A stretch of 6,002 nucleotides of DNA from an uncultured Oscillospiraceae bacterium (GCA_944387755.1 CALXGC010000050.1:1-6002), one strand, 5' to 3'. Shown: positions 1-5,359, numbered from the stretch's first letter. Translations and numbers: made by a program. Notes: generated by a model from the letters alone, not told the origin.

Positions 1-50
1 ATCATGGCCGCGGTCAGTCCCAGGCTGAGAGCACGCTTCAGGTTTCTCAT
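1..50 (-). CDS. Exported protein, N-terminal fragment (signal peptide start)
   Basis: Only the first 16 codons are in the window; the gene runs off its left edge. They read MRNLKRALSLGLTAAM: a short basic N-terminus (Arg2, Lys5, Arg6) followed by a hydrophobic run, the beginning of a Sec signal peptide. The ATG at 48-50 is supported by an AAAAGGAGG ribosome site at 59-67, 8 nt away. From memory, starts of the form MRNLKRALSLAL are common on surface proteins with S-layer-homology domains in Oscillospiraceae, so a cell-wall-associated protein is a reasonable guess. Nothing of the mature protein can be seen, so no function is assigned. It lies downstream of the TraB/GumN gene on the same strand but is separated from it by a strong terminator, so it should have its own promoter. 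Confidence 0.75.
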   Translation of the reverse strand, partial: MRNLKRALSLGLTAAM

Positions 51-270
51 TGGAAATTCCTCCTTTTATTATTCAGGTTCAGGATAGTTTTCTGGCAATT
101 CCATGCAGTTTCTTGCATATTCTGCGCTTTTCTGTATGGCTATGACGGCATAACGCTCCTTACAATCACAAAATTATTTGAAAAACCAAAGAAAATTTTG
201 GAAAACAGGATATTCCAGGTGAATAAAATATATCTGGTAGACTTTTGGTAGACAGAACCTAAAAACAGGC
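51..270. other. AT-rich intergenic leader, no gene
   Basis: This non-coding stretch lies upstream of the exported-protein fragment. It contains that gene's ribosome site (59-67, minus strand), a short inverted repeat ATGCA-N6-TGCAT at 103-118, a TTCAGG direct repeat near 72-83, and the left pair of GGTAGAC boxes (236-242 and 247-253). I looked for a minus-strand promoter and found no convincing -35/-10 pair with 16-18 bp spacing. The open frame that crosses this area on the minus strand is low-complexity, lacks a ribosome site and runs through a terminator stem, so it is not called. Confidence 0.6.
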
Positions 271-352
271 GAAAAAAATTCCCCGCAAACCCTTGAAAGG
301 CAAGGGTTTGCGGGGGTATCCTTGGTAGACTTCTGGTAGACCGGCGGTAGAC
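235..352. repeat. GGTAGAC boxes at 11-bp spacing around a hairpin
   Basis: GGTAGAC occurs five times, starting at 236, 247, 324, 335 and 346. Within each cluster the period is exactly 11 bp, and the clusters are 88 bp apart, which is eight periods. The 19-bp unit at 235-253 (TGGTAGACTTTTGGTAGAC) recurs at 323-341 with one mismatch. A perfect 15-bp hairpin lies between the copies. Eleven-bp direct repeats put sites on one face of the helix. This is seen for OmpR/PhoB-type regulator sites, and short direct repeats are also seen as arm or core sites of tyrosine recombinases. Neither protein is encoded nearby, so the role is unknown. Confidence 0.7.
272..315 (-). terminator. Intrinsic terminator after TraB/GumN gene
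   Basis: The 15-nt arms at 281-295 and 301-315 (CCCCGCAAACCCTTG and its exact complement) pair perfectly around a 5-nt loop. On the minus strand the stem is followed by AATTTTTTT (272-280), a proper U-tract. It starts about 48 nt past the stop codon of the minus-strand TraB/GumN gene. There is no T-run on the plus-strand side, so it acts in one direction. The stem is longer than most intrinsic terminators need. Confidence 0.85.
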
Positions 353-363
353 CGGGGCTCTTC

Positions 364-1776
364 TCAGGGCGCGGGGACGGCCTCCACAGTGTAGCCCAGG
401 TCAATCAGGCCCTGGACGACGCCGGTATCGCCCACCATATGGCCGGCGCCCACCACCATCAGGCCGGTGTGGGAGCCCTCCTGGCTCAGATAACCGGCGG
501 CGTATGCAATCATGCCGGGGTCCCGGCCGGTGAAGAGCTTGCGGTTGAGCTCATCGTCGCTGGCAAGAATGGCGTCCTTCCCATAGACCTCCTCAAAGCG
601 CGCCGTGTCGCGCTCCTTCCAGGCGTCCATCATGGCGCCGATTTGGTCCACCTGGGTCTGAATGGCCTCCTGGGCGGCGGGCTCCAGTGCCTCCTCTCCC
701 AGGACGGCGGACAGGGCGTCTTTTGTATCCTGGTCCATGGCGTCCACGTCCATGCACATCAGCAGGCCGAGGGCCAAATAGGTCTCCTGATACTCCGGGG
801 ACAGGCTGTCGAAAATCTCGCCCTGGAAGGCGTAGGTCTCCACCGCGTCGATGGGAATGCCGGCGTTGGCCGCCTTGGCGTTTACATACAGGTCGATGGC
901 CATGGCGTTGGAGCTTGTGGTCTCATCCAGGGCGGCCAGGGACTGGAAGGTGCTGGCCAGCGCCCAGGCCTTGTACCGGGACACGGTCTCTTCGCTCAGG
1001 CCGATGGCCCCGGCGGTGTCCACCGTCACCTGATAGAGCGCCGGGGAGATATGGTCGGCCAGCGTGGTGCCGTCGGAGTAGACCTGCATGGCGGCGAACT
1101 CCGCCGCCTGCACCTGGTCGTTGAAGTCCAGCTCGAAGGTCACTTGGTCCGCGCTGAGAACAATATCCCGAAGCTGCTTGTGGAAGGGATAGGTGTTGTT
1201 CCGGTCGGTGTGAATGCTGCCCAGCAGATACAGGGTGTTGTCTCCCCCCTGAGCCCGCCAGAGCAGCCCCAGGGAGCCGGCGTTCTCCTGGTCGTACAGG
1301 CTCAGAATCAGGCTGTCCGCCATCGCGGCGGCCTCCAGCAGGGTGCAGGGCCGGTCCAGGTGCAGGCCGGTTCCGTCCCCGGCCAGCGCGCCCACGGAGG
1401 CCATAAACTCCTCCGCCCCCGCCTCAATGCCGGGGAAGTCATAGGCGGCGGCCTCCTGATACAGGGCGTTGACCACACCGCCCCGGGTGGTGTCAATGAC
1501 CAGGCCGGTCTCATCGGCGGGGCGGGCCTCCACCTCCAGCAGGGAGAGTTTATCCGCCACCACCTGGGTCATGCGGTCCAGCTGCTCCTGGGTGACGGTC
1601 TGACCGTGCTGGGCGTAAATCTCCTCTCCGAACAGGCCCAGGGCATAGCCGTCGGCCAGCATGTTATAGGACCAGGCGGGCAGCGGCGCCTGCTCCTGTC
1701 CGCCCTCCGCGGCCAGGGCAATCTGGGAGCCGCCCAGCAGGCTTGCCGCCAGCAGAAGGCTCAGCAGTTTCTTCAT
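364..1776 (-). CDS. TraB/GumN family exported protein with SLH-like N-terminus
   Basis: This is a 470-residue exported protein of the TraB/GumN family, related to the Tiki metalloproteases. Residues 1-22 (MKKLLSLLLAASLLGG...) are a Sec signal peptide, probably cut after ALA. Residues about 170-470 are the TraB/GumN domain. It starts LLWRAQGGDNTLYLLGSIH, with the first GxxH motif at 186-189, an acidic FELDF at 214-218 (Glu215), and the second motif GAGH at 443-446. In Tiki-type enzymes the two GxxH motifs and the Glu are the metal/catalytic residues, so an active metallohydrolase is plausible; the substrate is unknown. Residues about 30-165 look like two degenerate S-layer-homology repeats (WSYNMLADGYALGLF; then DRPCTLLEAAAMADSLI). 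The ATG at 1774-1776 is preferred over the in-frame GTG at 1783-1785, because the GTG overlaps the ribosome site. The gene is monocistronic, with its own promoter and terminator. Confidence 0.88.
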   Translation of the reverse strand: MKKLLSLLLAASLLGGSQIALAAEGGQEQAPLPAWSYNMLADGYALGLFGEEIYAQHGQTVTQEQLDRMTQVVADKLSLLEVEARPADETGLVIDTTRGGVVNALYQEAAAYDFPGIEAGAEEFMASVGALAGDGTGLHLDRPCTLLEAAAMADSLILSLYDQENAGSLGLLWRAQGGDNTLYLLGSIHTDRNNTYPFHKQLRDIVLSADQVTFELDFNDQVQAAEFAAMQVYSDGTTLADHISPALYQVTVDTAGAIGLSEETVSRYKAWALASTFQSLAALDETTSSNAMAIDLYVNAKAANAGIPIDAVETYAFQGEIFDSLSPEYQETYLALGLLMCMDVDAMDQDTKDALSAVLGEEALEPAAQEAIQTQVDQIGAMMDAWKERDTARFEEVYGKDAILASDDELNRKLFTGRDPGMIAYAAGYLSQEGSHTGLMVVGAGHMVGDTGVVQGLIDLGYTVEAVPAP

Positions 1777-1784
1777 ATCGGGCA

Positions 1785-1791
1785 CCCTCTC
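1785..1791 (-). promoter_or_regulatory. Ribosome site that sets the TraB/GumN start
   Basis: GAGAGGG on the minus strand lies 8 nt before the ATG at 1774-1776. The alternative GTG start three codons upstream overlaps this site and could not use it. Confidence 0.7.
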
Positions 1792-1819
1792 TTCAGTATA
1801 ATTTGGAAGCGATGCTTTT

Positions 1820-1847
1820 ATTTTAACAGGGTGAAGCGGAAAGTCAA
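1820..1847 (-). promoter_or_regulatory. Sigma-A type promoter of TraB/GumN gene
   Basis: On the minus strand, TTGACT (1842-1847) and TAAAAT (1820-1825) are separated by 16 bp, in an AT-rich gap between the terminator of the SPFH gene and the TraB/GumN start. The predicted transcript begins near 1813 and has a leader of roughly 37 nt. Five of six bases match consensus in each box; this is pattern evidence only. Confidence 0.6.
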
Positions 1848-1861
1848 ATGAAGTTTTCCTT

Positions 1862-1892
1862 AAAAAAGGGCCGCCTCCCTGGGAGACGGCCC
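1862..1892 (-). terminator. Intrinsic terminator of the NfeD-SPFH operon
   Basis: The inverted repeat at 1868-1892 pairs GGGCCG with CGGCCC and continues, after one mismatch, through CTC/GAG. On the minus strand it is followed by TTTTTT (1862-1867). It begins 17 nt after the TAA stop of the SPFH gene. The plus-strand side has no T-run. Confidence 0.88.
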
Positions 1893-1908
1893 TGTGTTCA
1901 GACGCCTG

Positions 1909-2895
1909 TTACTGCTTGGGCACGGTCTTGGTGACGGTGGCCTTGGGGTCCTCGGTGTCGAAGACCGTCTTGGCGGCGGCGGCCAGACCGGCCAGCCCCT
2001 GGATCTCGCTGGGGATGATAATCTTGGTGGCCTTGCCGTTGGCTGCGGCGGTGAAGGCCTCCAGGGCCTTGATTTTCAGCACGCCGTCGCCGGGGTCGGC
2101 CTCGTTGATGAGCTTGATGGCGTCGGCGGTGGCCTGCTGCACCTTCATGATGGCCTCAGCCTCAGCCTCGGCCTCCAGAATCTTGGCCTGCTTGGCGCCC
2201 TCGGCCTGGAGAATGGCGGCCTGCTTCTCCGCGTCGGCCCGGAGGATAGCCGCCTGCTTCTCGCCCTCAGCTACCAGAATCTGGGACTGCTTCTGGCCCT
2301 CGGCCTGAAGGATGGACTCCCGGCGCTCGCGCTCGGCGCGCATCTGCTTCTCCATGGACTCCTGGATGTCTCTGGGGGGCATGATGTTCTTCAGCTCCAC
2401 ACGGTTGACCTTGATGCCCCAGTTGTCGGTGGCCTCGTCCAGGATGGCCCGCATCTGGCCGTTGATGTGGTCGCGGCTGGTGAGGGACTGGTCCAGCTCC
2501 AAATCGCCGATGATATTGCGCAGGGTGGTGGCGGTGAGGTTCTCGATGGCGGACATGGGGTTCTCCACGCCGTAGGTATACAGCTTGGGGTCGGTGATCT
2601 GGAAATAGATGACGGTGTCAATCTGCATGGTGACGTTGTCCTTGGTGATGACGGGCTGGGGCGGGAAGTCCACCACCTGCTCCTTCAGGGAGACGTTCTT
2701 GGCCACGCGCTCAATAAAGGGAATCTTGAAGTGCAGGCCCACGCCCCACACGCCCTGGAAGGCGCCCAGACGCTCGATGACGAAGGCGCGGGACTGGGGG
2801 ACCACCCGGATGTTCGCCGCCAGCACGGCCAAAATCAGGATGATCAAAATCACAGGGACAAGCAGTCCGACGACCGCGTTAATAAGTTCCGGCAT
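1909..2895 (-). CDS. SPFH/Band 7 membrane protein (paraslipin, QmcA-like)
   Basis: This 328-residue protein belongs to the stomatin/prohibitin/flotillin/HflKC superfamily and most resembles paraslipins such as E. coli QmcA (about 305 residues). Residues 5-27 are one membrane helix. The SPFH domain covers roughly 28-180, with the typical IRVVPQSRAFVIERLG start and the NLTATTLRNIIGDLELD and NWGIKVNRVELKNIMPP segments. Residues 181-250 form a long charged coiled coil. Five 11-residue repeats (ILQAEGQKQSQ, ILVAEGEKQAA and so on) run from 195 to 248. The C-terminal tail (280-328) is Ala-rich and then polar. Such proteins form ring or cage oligomers in the membrane and organise microdomains or membrane proteases. 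The start at 2893-2895 has AAAGGAG 8 nt upstream; an in-frame TTG 11 codons earlier has no such site. NfeD lies 41 nt upstream on the same strand, the usual partner, so the two are probably co-transcribed. Confidence 0.93.
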   Translation of the reverse strand: MPELINAVVGLLVPVILIILILAVLAANIRVVPQSRAFVIERLGAFQGVWGVGLHFKIPFIERVAKNVSLKEQVVDFPPQPVITKDNVTMQIDTVIYFQITDPKLYTYGVENPMSAIENLTATTLRNIIGDLELDQSLTSRDHINGQMRAILDEATDNWGIKVNRVELKNIMPPRDIQESMEKQMRAERERRESILQAEGQKQSQILVAEGEKQAAILRADAEKQAAILQAEGAKQAKILEAEAEAEAIMKVQQATADAIKLINEADPGDGVLKIKALEAFTAAANGKATKIIIPSEIQGLAGLAAAAKTVFDTEDPKATVTKTVPKQ

Positions 2896-2903
2896 AAAAT
2901 TTG

Positions 2904-2910
2904 CTCCTTT
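2904..2910 (-). promoter_or_regulatory. Ribosome site that sets the SPFH protein start
   Basis: AAAGGAG on the minus strand, in the 41-nt gap after NfeD, lies 8 nt before the ATG at 2893-2895. It rules out the longer in-frame reading from a TTG at 2926-2928. Confidence 0.75.
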
Positions 2911-2936
2911 CCGTTCCGGTTCTGTCAAAAATTCTG

Positions 2937-3371
2937 TCAGGTTTGGGCGGGCTCTACAATCACTTTCACGCCCTGGATCTGCAGCACCTTAACCTCCTGG
3001 CCGGCGGGGATGACGCCGTCCGGTTGGCTGCTCCGGGCGCTCCAGATCTGGCCGGAGAGATTGACCTGGCCGCTGCCTTTGATGTTGTCAATCTCCTCTG
3101 TCACCAGTCCGGTGGCTCCGATGACCCGGTCCGCGTTGGTGGGCGCGTAGCGGGGCAGCAGGATTTTCTTCGCGATGGGCCGGATGAGCGCCATGGACAC
3201 GGCCGACAGAACCACGAACACGATGAACTGCGGCCAGAAGCCGAAGCCCAATCCGCTGACAATCAGCGCCCCCAGGGAGCCCACAGCGAACCAGATAGAG
3301 GTCAGGCCCACTGTTACCGCTTCGCCGACGCTGAAGATAATCAGCGCGGCCAGCCAAATCATGGGTGACAT
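2937..3371 (-). CDS. NfeD family membrane protein (short, NfeD1b type)
   Basis: This 144-residue protein has three hydrophobic segments (about 5-21, 24-43 and 46-66), a basic connector (IRPIAKKILLPRY, 64-75), and a C-terminal OB-fold domain (about 82-141). The OB fold has the family pattern DRVIGATGLVTEEI, then GQVNLSGQIWSARS, then IPAGQEVKVLQIQGVKVIVEP. It lacks the ClpP-like serine protease domain of long NfeD proteins, so it is the short NfeD1b form. The OB domain is thought to contact the SPFH partner, here the next gene downstream. The start at 3369-3371 is chosen because GGAAAGGAG lies 7 nt upstream; an in-frame ATG 31 codons earlier gives an unlike, low-complexity extension. The next Met (MIWL, codon 4) is a weaker alternative. 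It is likely the first gene of a two-gene operon read from the promoter at 3491-3519. Confidence 0.92.
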   Translation of the reverse strand: MSPMIWLAALIIFSVGEAVTVGLTSIWFAVGSLGALIVSGLGFGFWPQFIVFVVLSAVSMALIRPIAKKILLPRYAPTNADRVIGATGLVTEEIDNIKGSGQVNLSGQIWSARSSQPDGVIPAGQEVKVLQIQGVKVIVEPAQT

Positions 3372-3378
3372 AGCTTGC

Positions 3379-3387
3379 TCCTTTCCT
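3379..3387 (-). promoter_or_regulatory. Ribosome site that sets the NfeD start
   Basis: AGGAAAGGAG on the minus strand lies 7 nt from the ATG at 3369-3371. It supports the 144-residue reading over the 175-residue one. Confidence 0.7.
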
Positions 3388-3490
3388 TCAAATTTTTCAG
3401 CGCAGAAGGAATGCTTCCTCTCCAGCCCTGGGGTCCGCCTTTGGAGCTCCTGTTCCGGCCGCACGGTCCGCCTTGGCTGCCTGCATGTTT

Positions 3491-3519
3491 ATCATACCAT
3501 AATTCCACCGGTTTTTCCA
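3491..3519 (-). promoter_or_regulatory. Candidate promoter of the NfeD-SPFH operon
   Basis: On the minus strand, TGGAAA (3514-3519) and TATGAT (3491-3496) are separated by 17 bp. The -10 box is strong and the -35 box matches consensus at four of six positions. The predicted transcript begins near 3484 and has a leader of about 110 nt. Confidence 0.5.
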
Positions 3520-3648
3520 CCGCTGTTTTGTAAGGTTTTGTTCAGATTTCCGTCTGTTTCGCTCCTCTGCCCCCCTCTGGCTCCTCCGCCCGCACGGGCG
3601 CGCCGCCGCGCTCTTCTTTTTGAACCCGGACAAATTGGCCGCGGGGAA

Positions 3649-3677
3649 TTGCACAACCGCCGCGTTTCCAGTATACT
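3649..3677 (+). promoter_or_regulatory. Candidate promoter of the RNA methyltransferase gene
   Basis: TTGCAC (3649-3654) and TATACT (3672-3677) are separated by 17 bp. The -10 box matches five of six consensus bases; the -35 box keeps only TTG. The leader would be about 47 nt. Confidence 0.5.
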
Positions 3678-3717
3678 TAAGCTGCTGTCAGAAAATTCGC
3701 CGGGCCCGCCCGGTTTT

Positions 3718-3723
3718 CGGAGG
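3718..3723 (+). promoter_or_regulatory. Ribosome site that sets the methyltransferase start
   Basis: CGGAGG lies 7 nt before the ATG at 3731. It supports this start over an ATG 37 codons upstream, which has no comparable site. Confidence 0.75.
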
Positions 3724-3730
3724 TCTTCTC

Positions 3731-4858
3731 ATGTCCCAAGAACTGAACTTTTCCATTCCCACCCTGTTCGGGGTGGAGAGCCTCGCCGCCGGCGAGCTGC
3801 GCCGCCTGGGCCTTGACCAGGTGCAGGCGGAGAACGGCCGGGTGCTCTGCCGGGGGAGCGCCCTGGACATCCCGCGGCTGAACCTGAACCTGCGCACCGG
3901 GGAGCGGGTACTGCTGGTGCTGGGGTCCTTTCCGGCCAAAGATTTTGACGCCCTGTTTGAGGGCGTCCGCGCCCTGCCCTGGGAGCGCTTTATCCCCCGG
4001 GAGGGACAGTTCCCTGTGAAGGGCCACAGTCTGAACTCCGCCCTCCACTCGGTCCCCGCCTGTCAGTCCATCATCAAAAAGGCCGCCGCCGCCCGGCTGG
4101 GGAGCAGGTACGGCCTGAACACCCTGCCGGAGACGGGGGCGCTGTATCAGATTCAGTTCTCCCTGATGCACGACGAGGCGGTGCTGATGCTGGATACCTC
4201 CGGGGCGGGACTCCACAAGCGGGGCTACCGGGCCCGCGGGGTGGCCGCCCCCCTGCGGGAGACTCTGGCCGCCGCCATGGTCCTCCTGTCCCGCTACCGG
4301 GGCAGGGACCCGCTCTGCGACCCCTTCTGCGGCTCCGGCACCATCCCCATCGAGGCCGCCCTCATCGCCAAAAACCGGGCTCCCGGCCTCAGCCGCACCT
4401 TCTCCGCCCAGAAGTGGCGTTTTCTGGACAAAAAGCTGTGGCTCCAGGCGGCGGACGAGGCCATGGACCAGGAGTTCCACGGGGACTATGAGATCTGGGG
4501 CGGGGACATCGACCCGGCGGCGGTGGAGCTGGCCCGCCGCAACGCCGCCCTGGCCGAGGTGGACAATGTGGTCCACTTTGATGTGGACGACGCCCGCACC
4601 TTCCACTGGGGCGGGCAGTACGGCCGGATTGTCACCAATCCCCCCTACGGCGAGCGGATTATGGAGCGCAGAGAGGCCGAGGACCTCTACCGGGCCTTCG
4701 GAAAAGCCTGGGACAAGTTTCCGGAGGGGTGGAAGCTGTACCTGCTCTCCTCCCACACGGAGTTCGAGCGCACCTTTGGAAAGAGGGCGGATAAAAAGCG
4801 CAAGCTCTATAACGGAATGCTCAAATGCGACCTGTTTATGTATCACACCCAGAAGTGA
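3731..4858 (+). CDS. THUMP-domain class I SAM-dependent RNA methyltransferase (RlmL/YpsC-like)
   Basis: This 375-residue cytoplasmic enzyme has the architecture of the N-terminal half of E. coli RlmL, or of the stand-alone B. subtilis YpsC. An N-terminal ferredoxin-like/THUMP region (about 1-160; MSQELNFSIPTLFGVESLAAGELRRLG) is followed by a UPF0020-type Rossmann methyltransferase domain (about 165-375). Visible motifs are DPFCGSGT (197-204, SAM-binding motif I), GGDIDPAAVELARRN (257-271, motif II) and TNPPYGER (302-309, with the catalytic NPPY of amino-group methylases). RlmL makes N2-methylguanine at position 2445 of 23S rRNA. The same target is plausible here but not shown, so no symbol is given. 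The RlmK half is absent. The start at 3731 is set by CGGAGG at 3718-3723, 7 nt upstream; the longer in-frame reading from 3620 would translate through the likely promoter. Confidence 0.92.
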   Translation: MSQELNFSIPTLFGVESLAAGELRRLGLDQVQAENGRVLCRGSALDIPRLNLNLRTGERVLLVLGSFPAKDFDALFEGVRALPWERFIPREGQFPVKGHSLNSALHSVPACQSIIKKAAAARLGSRYGLNTLPETGALYQIQFSLMHDEAVLMLDTSGAGLHKRGYRARGVAAPLRETLAAAMVLLSRYRGRDPLCDPFCGSGTIPIEAALIAKNRAPGLSRTFSAQKWRFLDKKLWLQAADEAMDQEFHGDYEIWGGDIDPAAVELARRNAALAEVDNVVHFDVDDARTFHWGGQYGRIVTNPPYGERIMERREAEDLYRAFGKAWDKFPEGWKLYLLSSHTEFERTFGKRADKKRKLYNGMLKCDLFMYHTQK

Positions 4859-4893
4859 GGCCAGCGCTCCGTCGAAATTAGCACTTTCAGCCT

Positions 4894-4911
4894 CTGTTTG
4901 TGAACAAACAG
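4894..4911. repeat. Perfect 18-bp palindrome upstream of groES
   Basis: CTGTTTGT-GA-ACAAACAG has 8-bp arms and a 2-bp centre. It lies between the methyltransferase stop and its terminator, about 43 bp upstream of the groES -35 box. It is not followed by a T-run, so it is not a terminator by itself. It could be an operator for a dimeric regulator; which one cannot be told. Confidence 0.6.
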
Positions 4912-4927
4912 TAAATTGTCGCCTCAG

Positions 4928-4963
4928 CCCCCAAATTTTTTTGAAATTGGGGGTTGATTTTTT
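4928..4963 (+). terminator. Intrinsic terminator of the methyltransferase gene
   Basis: CCCCCAA (4928-4934) pairs with TTGGGGG (4947-4953), and one mismatch further in TT pairs with AA. A TTGATTTTTT tract follows at 4954-4963. It starts about 70 nt past the stop codon. Its T-tract overlaps the -35 box of the groES promoter. Confidence 0.75.
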
Positions 4964-4982
4964 CCGGCGGGAAGGGTATTAT
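4954..4982 (+). promoter_or_regulatory. Sigma-A type promoter of groES-groEL
   Basis: TTGATT (4954-4959) and TATTAT (4977-4982) have an optimal 17-bp spacing. Transcription should start near 4989, just before the CIRCE operator. That is the standard arrangement for HrcA-controlled chaperonin operons, so the position is supported by context as well as sequence. Confidence 0.75.
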
Positions 4983-4993
4983 GATAGCTGTGG

Positions 4994-5020
4994 TTAGCAC
5001 TTAGGAAGTTTGAGTGCTAA
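4994..5020 (+). promoter_or_regulatory. CIRCE operator (HrcA binding site)
   Basis: TTAGCACTT (4994-5002), nine bases, then GAGTGCTAA (5012-5020). This matches the CIRCE consensus TTAGCACTC-N9-GAGTGCTAA at 17 of 18 arm positions; the one change is C to T at the last base of the left arm. It lies just downstream of the likely transcription start. The HrcA repressor is known to bind here and lose its grip during heat shock, when GroESL is busy with misfolded protein. Confidence 0.96.
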
Positions 5021-5049
5021 CGCCCTGAATTCGTTTACACCAATCATGA

Positions 5050-5352
<303 letters not shown>

Positions 5353-5359
5353 TTCCCCG

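Larger units (their letters stand above)
3372..3730. other. Divergent intergenic region with two candidate promoters
   Basis: These 359 bp lie between the divergent NfeD and RNA methyltransferase genes. From left to right they hold the NfeD ribosome site and a leader of roughly 110 nt, two copies of GGTCCGCCTT about 34 bp apart (near 3431 and 3465), the NfeD promoter, a pyrimidine-rich tract (about 3538-3622) with a GC-rich hairpin, and the methyltransferase promoter. The open frames crossing it on either strand are low-complexity or extensions of the flanking genes, so no gene is called. Confidence 0.6.

Noticed and set aside
103..118. Inverted repeat ATGCA-N6-TGCAT upstream of the exported-protein fragment
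   Set aside because: Five-bp arms are expected by chance at this length, and no promoter was found to give the position meaning.
140..161. Minus-strand mini open frame ATG CCG TCA TAG behind AAGGAG, a possible leader peptide
   Set aside because: It has three codons and a 4-nt spacing, no regulatory structure around it and no clear promoter, so chance is the simpler explanation.
174..404. Minus-strand 76-codon open frame rich in VYQ and Phe
   Set aside because: It reads through the terminator hairpin and the GGTAGAC boxes (VYQ comes from the box complement), has no ribosome site, and overlaps the end of the TraB/GumN gene.
439..1851. Long plus-strand open frame opposite the TraB/GumN gene
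   Set aside because: It is the antisense shadow of a GC-rich gene: Gly/His/Val/Leu-rich with no domain pattern and no ribosome site. The minus-strand product has a signal peptide and both GxxH motifs.
2923..2928. Perfect -35 box TTGACA on the minus strand before the SPFH gene
   Set aside because: No -10 box lies 16-18 bp downstream; that position is the ribosome site. It is more likely a chance product of the TGACAGAA repeat.
1894..3150. Long plus-strand open frame opposite the NfeD-SPFH genes
   Set aside because: It covers parts of two recognisable minus-strand genes and the gap between them, and its product is low-complexity (LGLLLALGL, GGGGQ).
3397..3654. Minus-strand open frame of 85 codons in the divergent region
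   Set aside because: It has basic low-complexity sequence and no ribosome site, and it runs across the candidate NfeD promoter.
3677..4846. Minus-strand open frame opposite the RNA methyltransferase
   Set aside because: It is an antisense shadow of a gene with clear DPFCGSGT and NPPY motifs, and its own product shows no family pattern.
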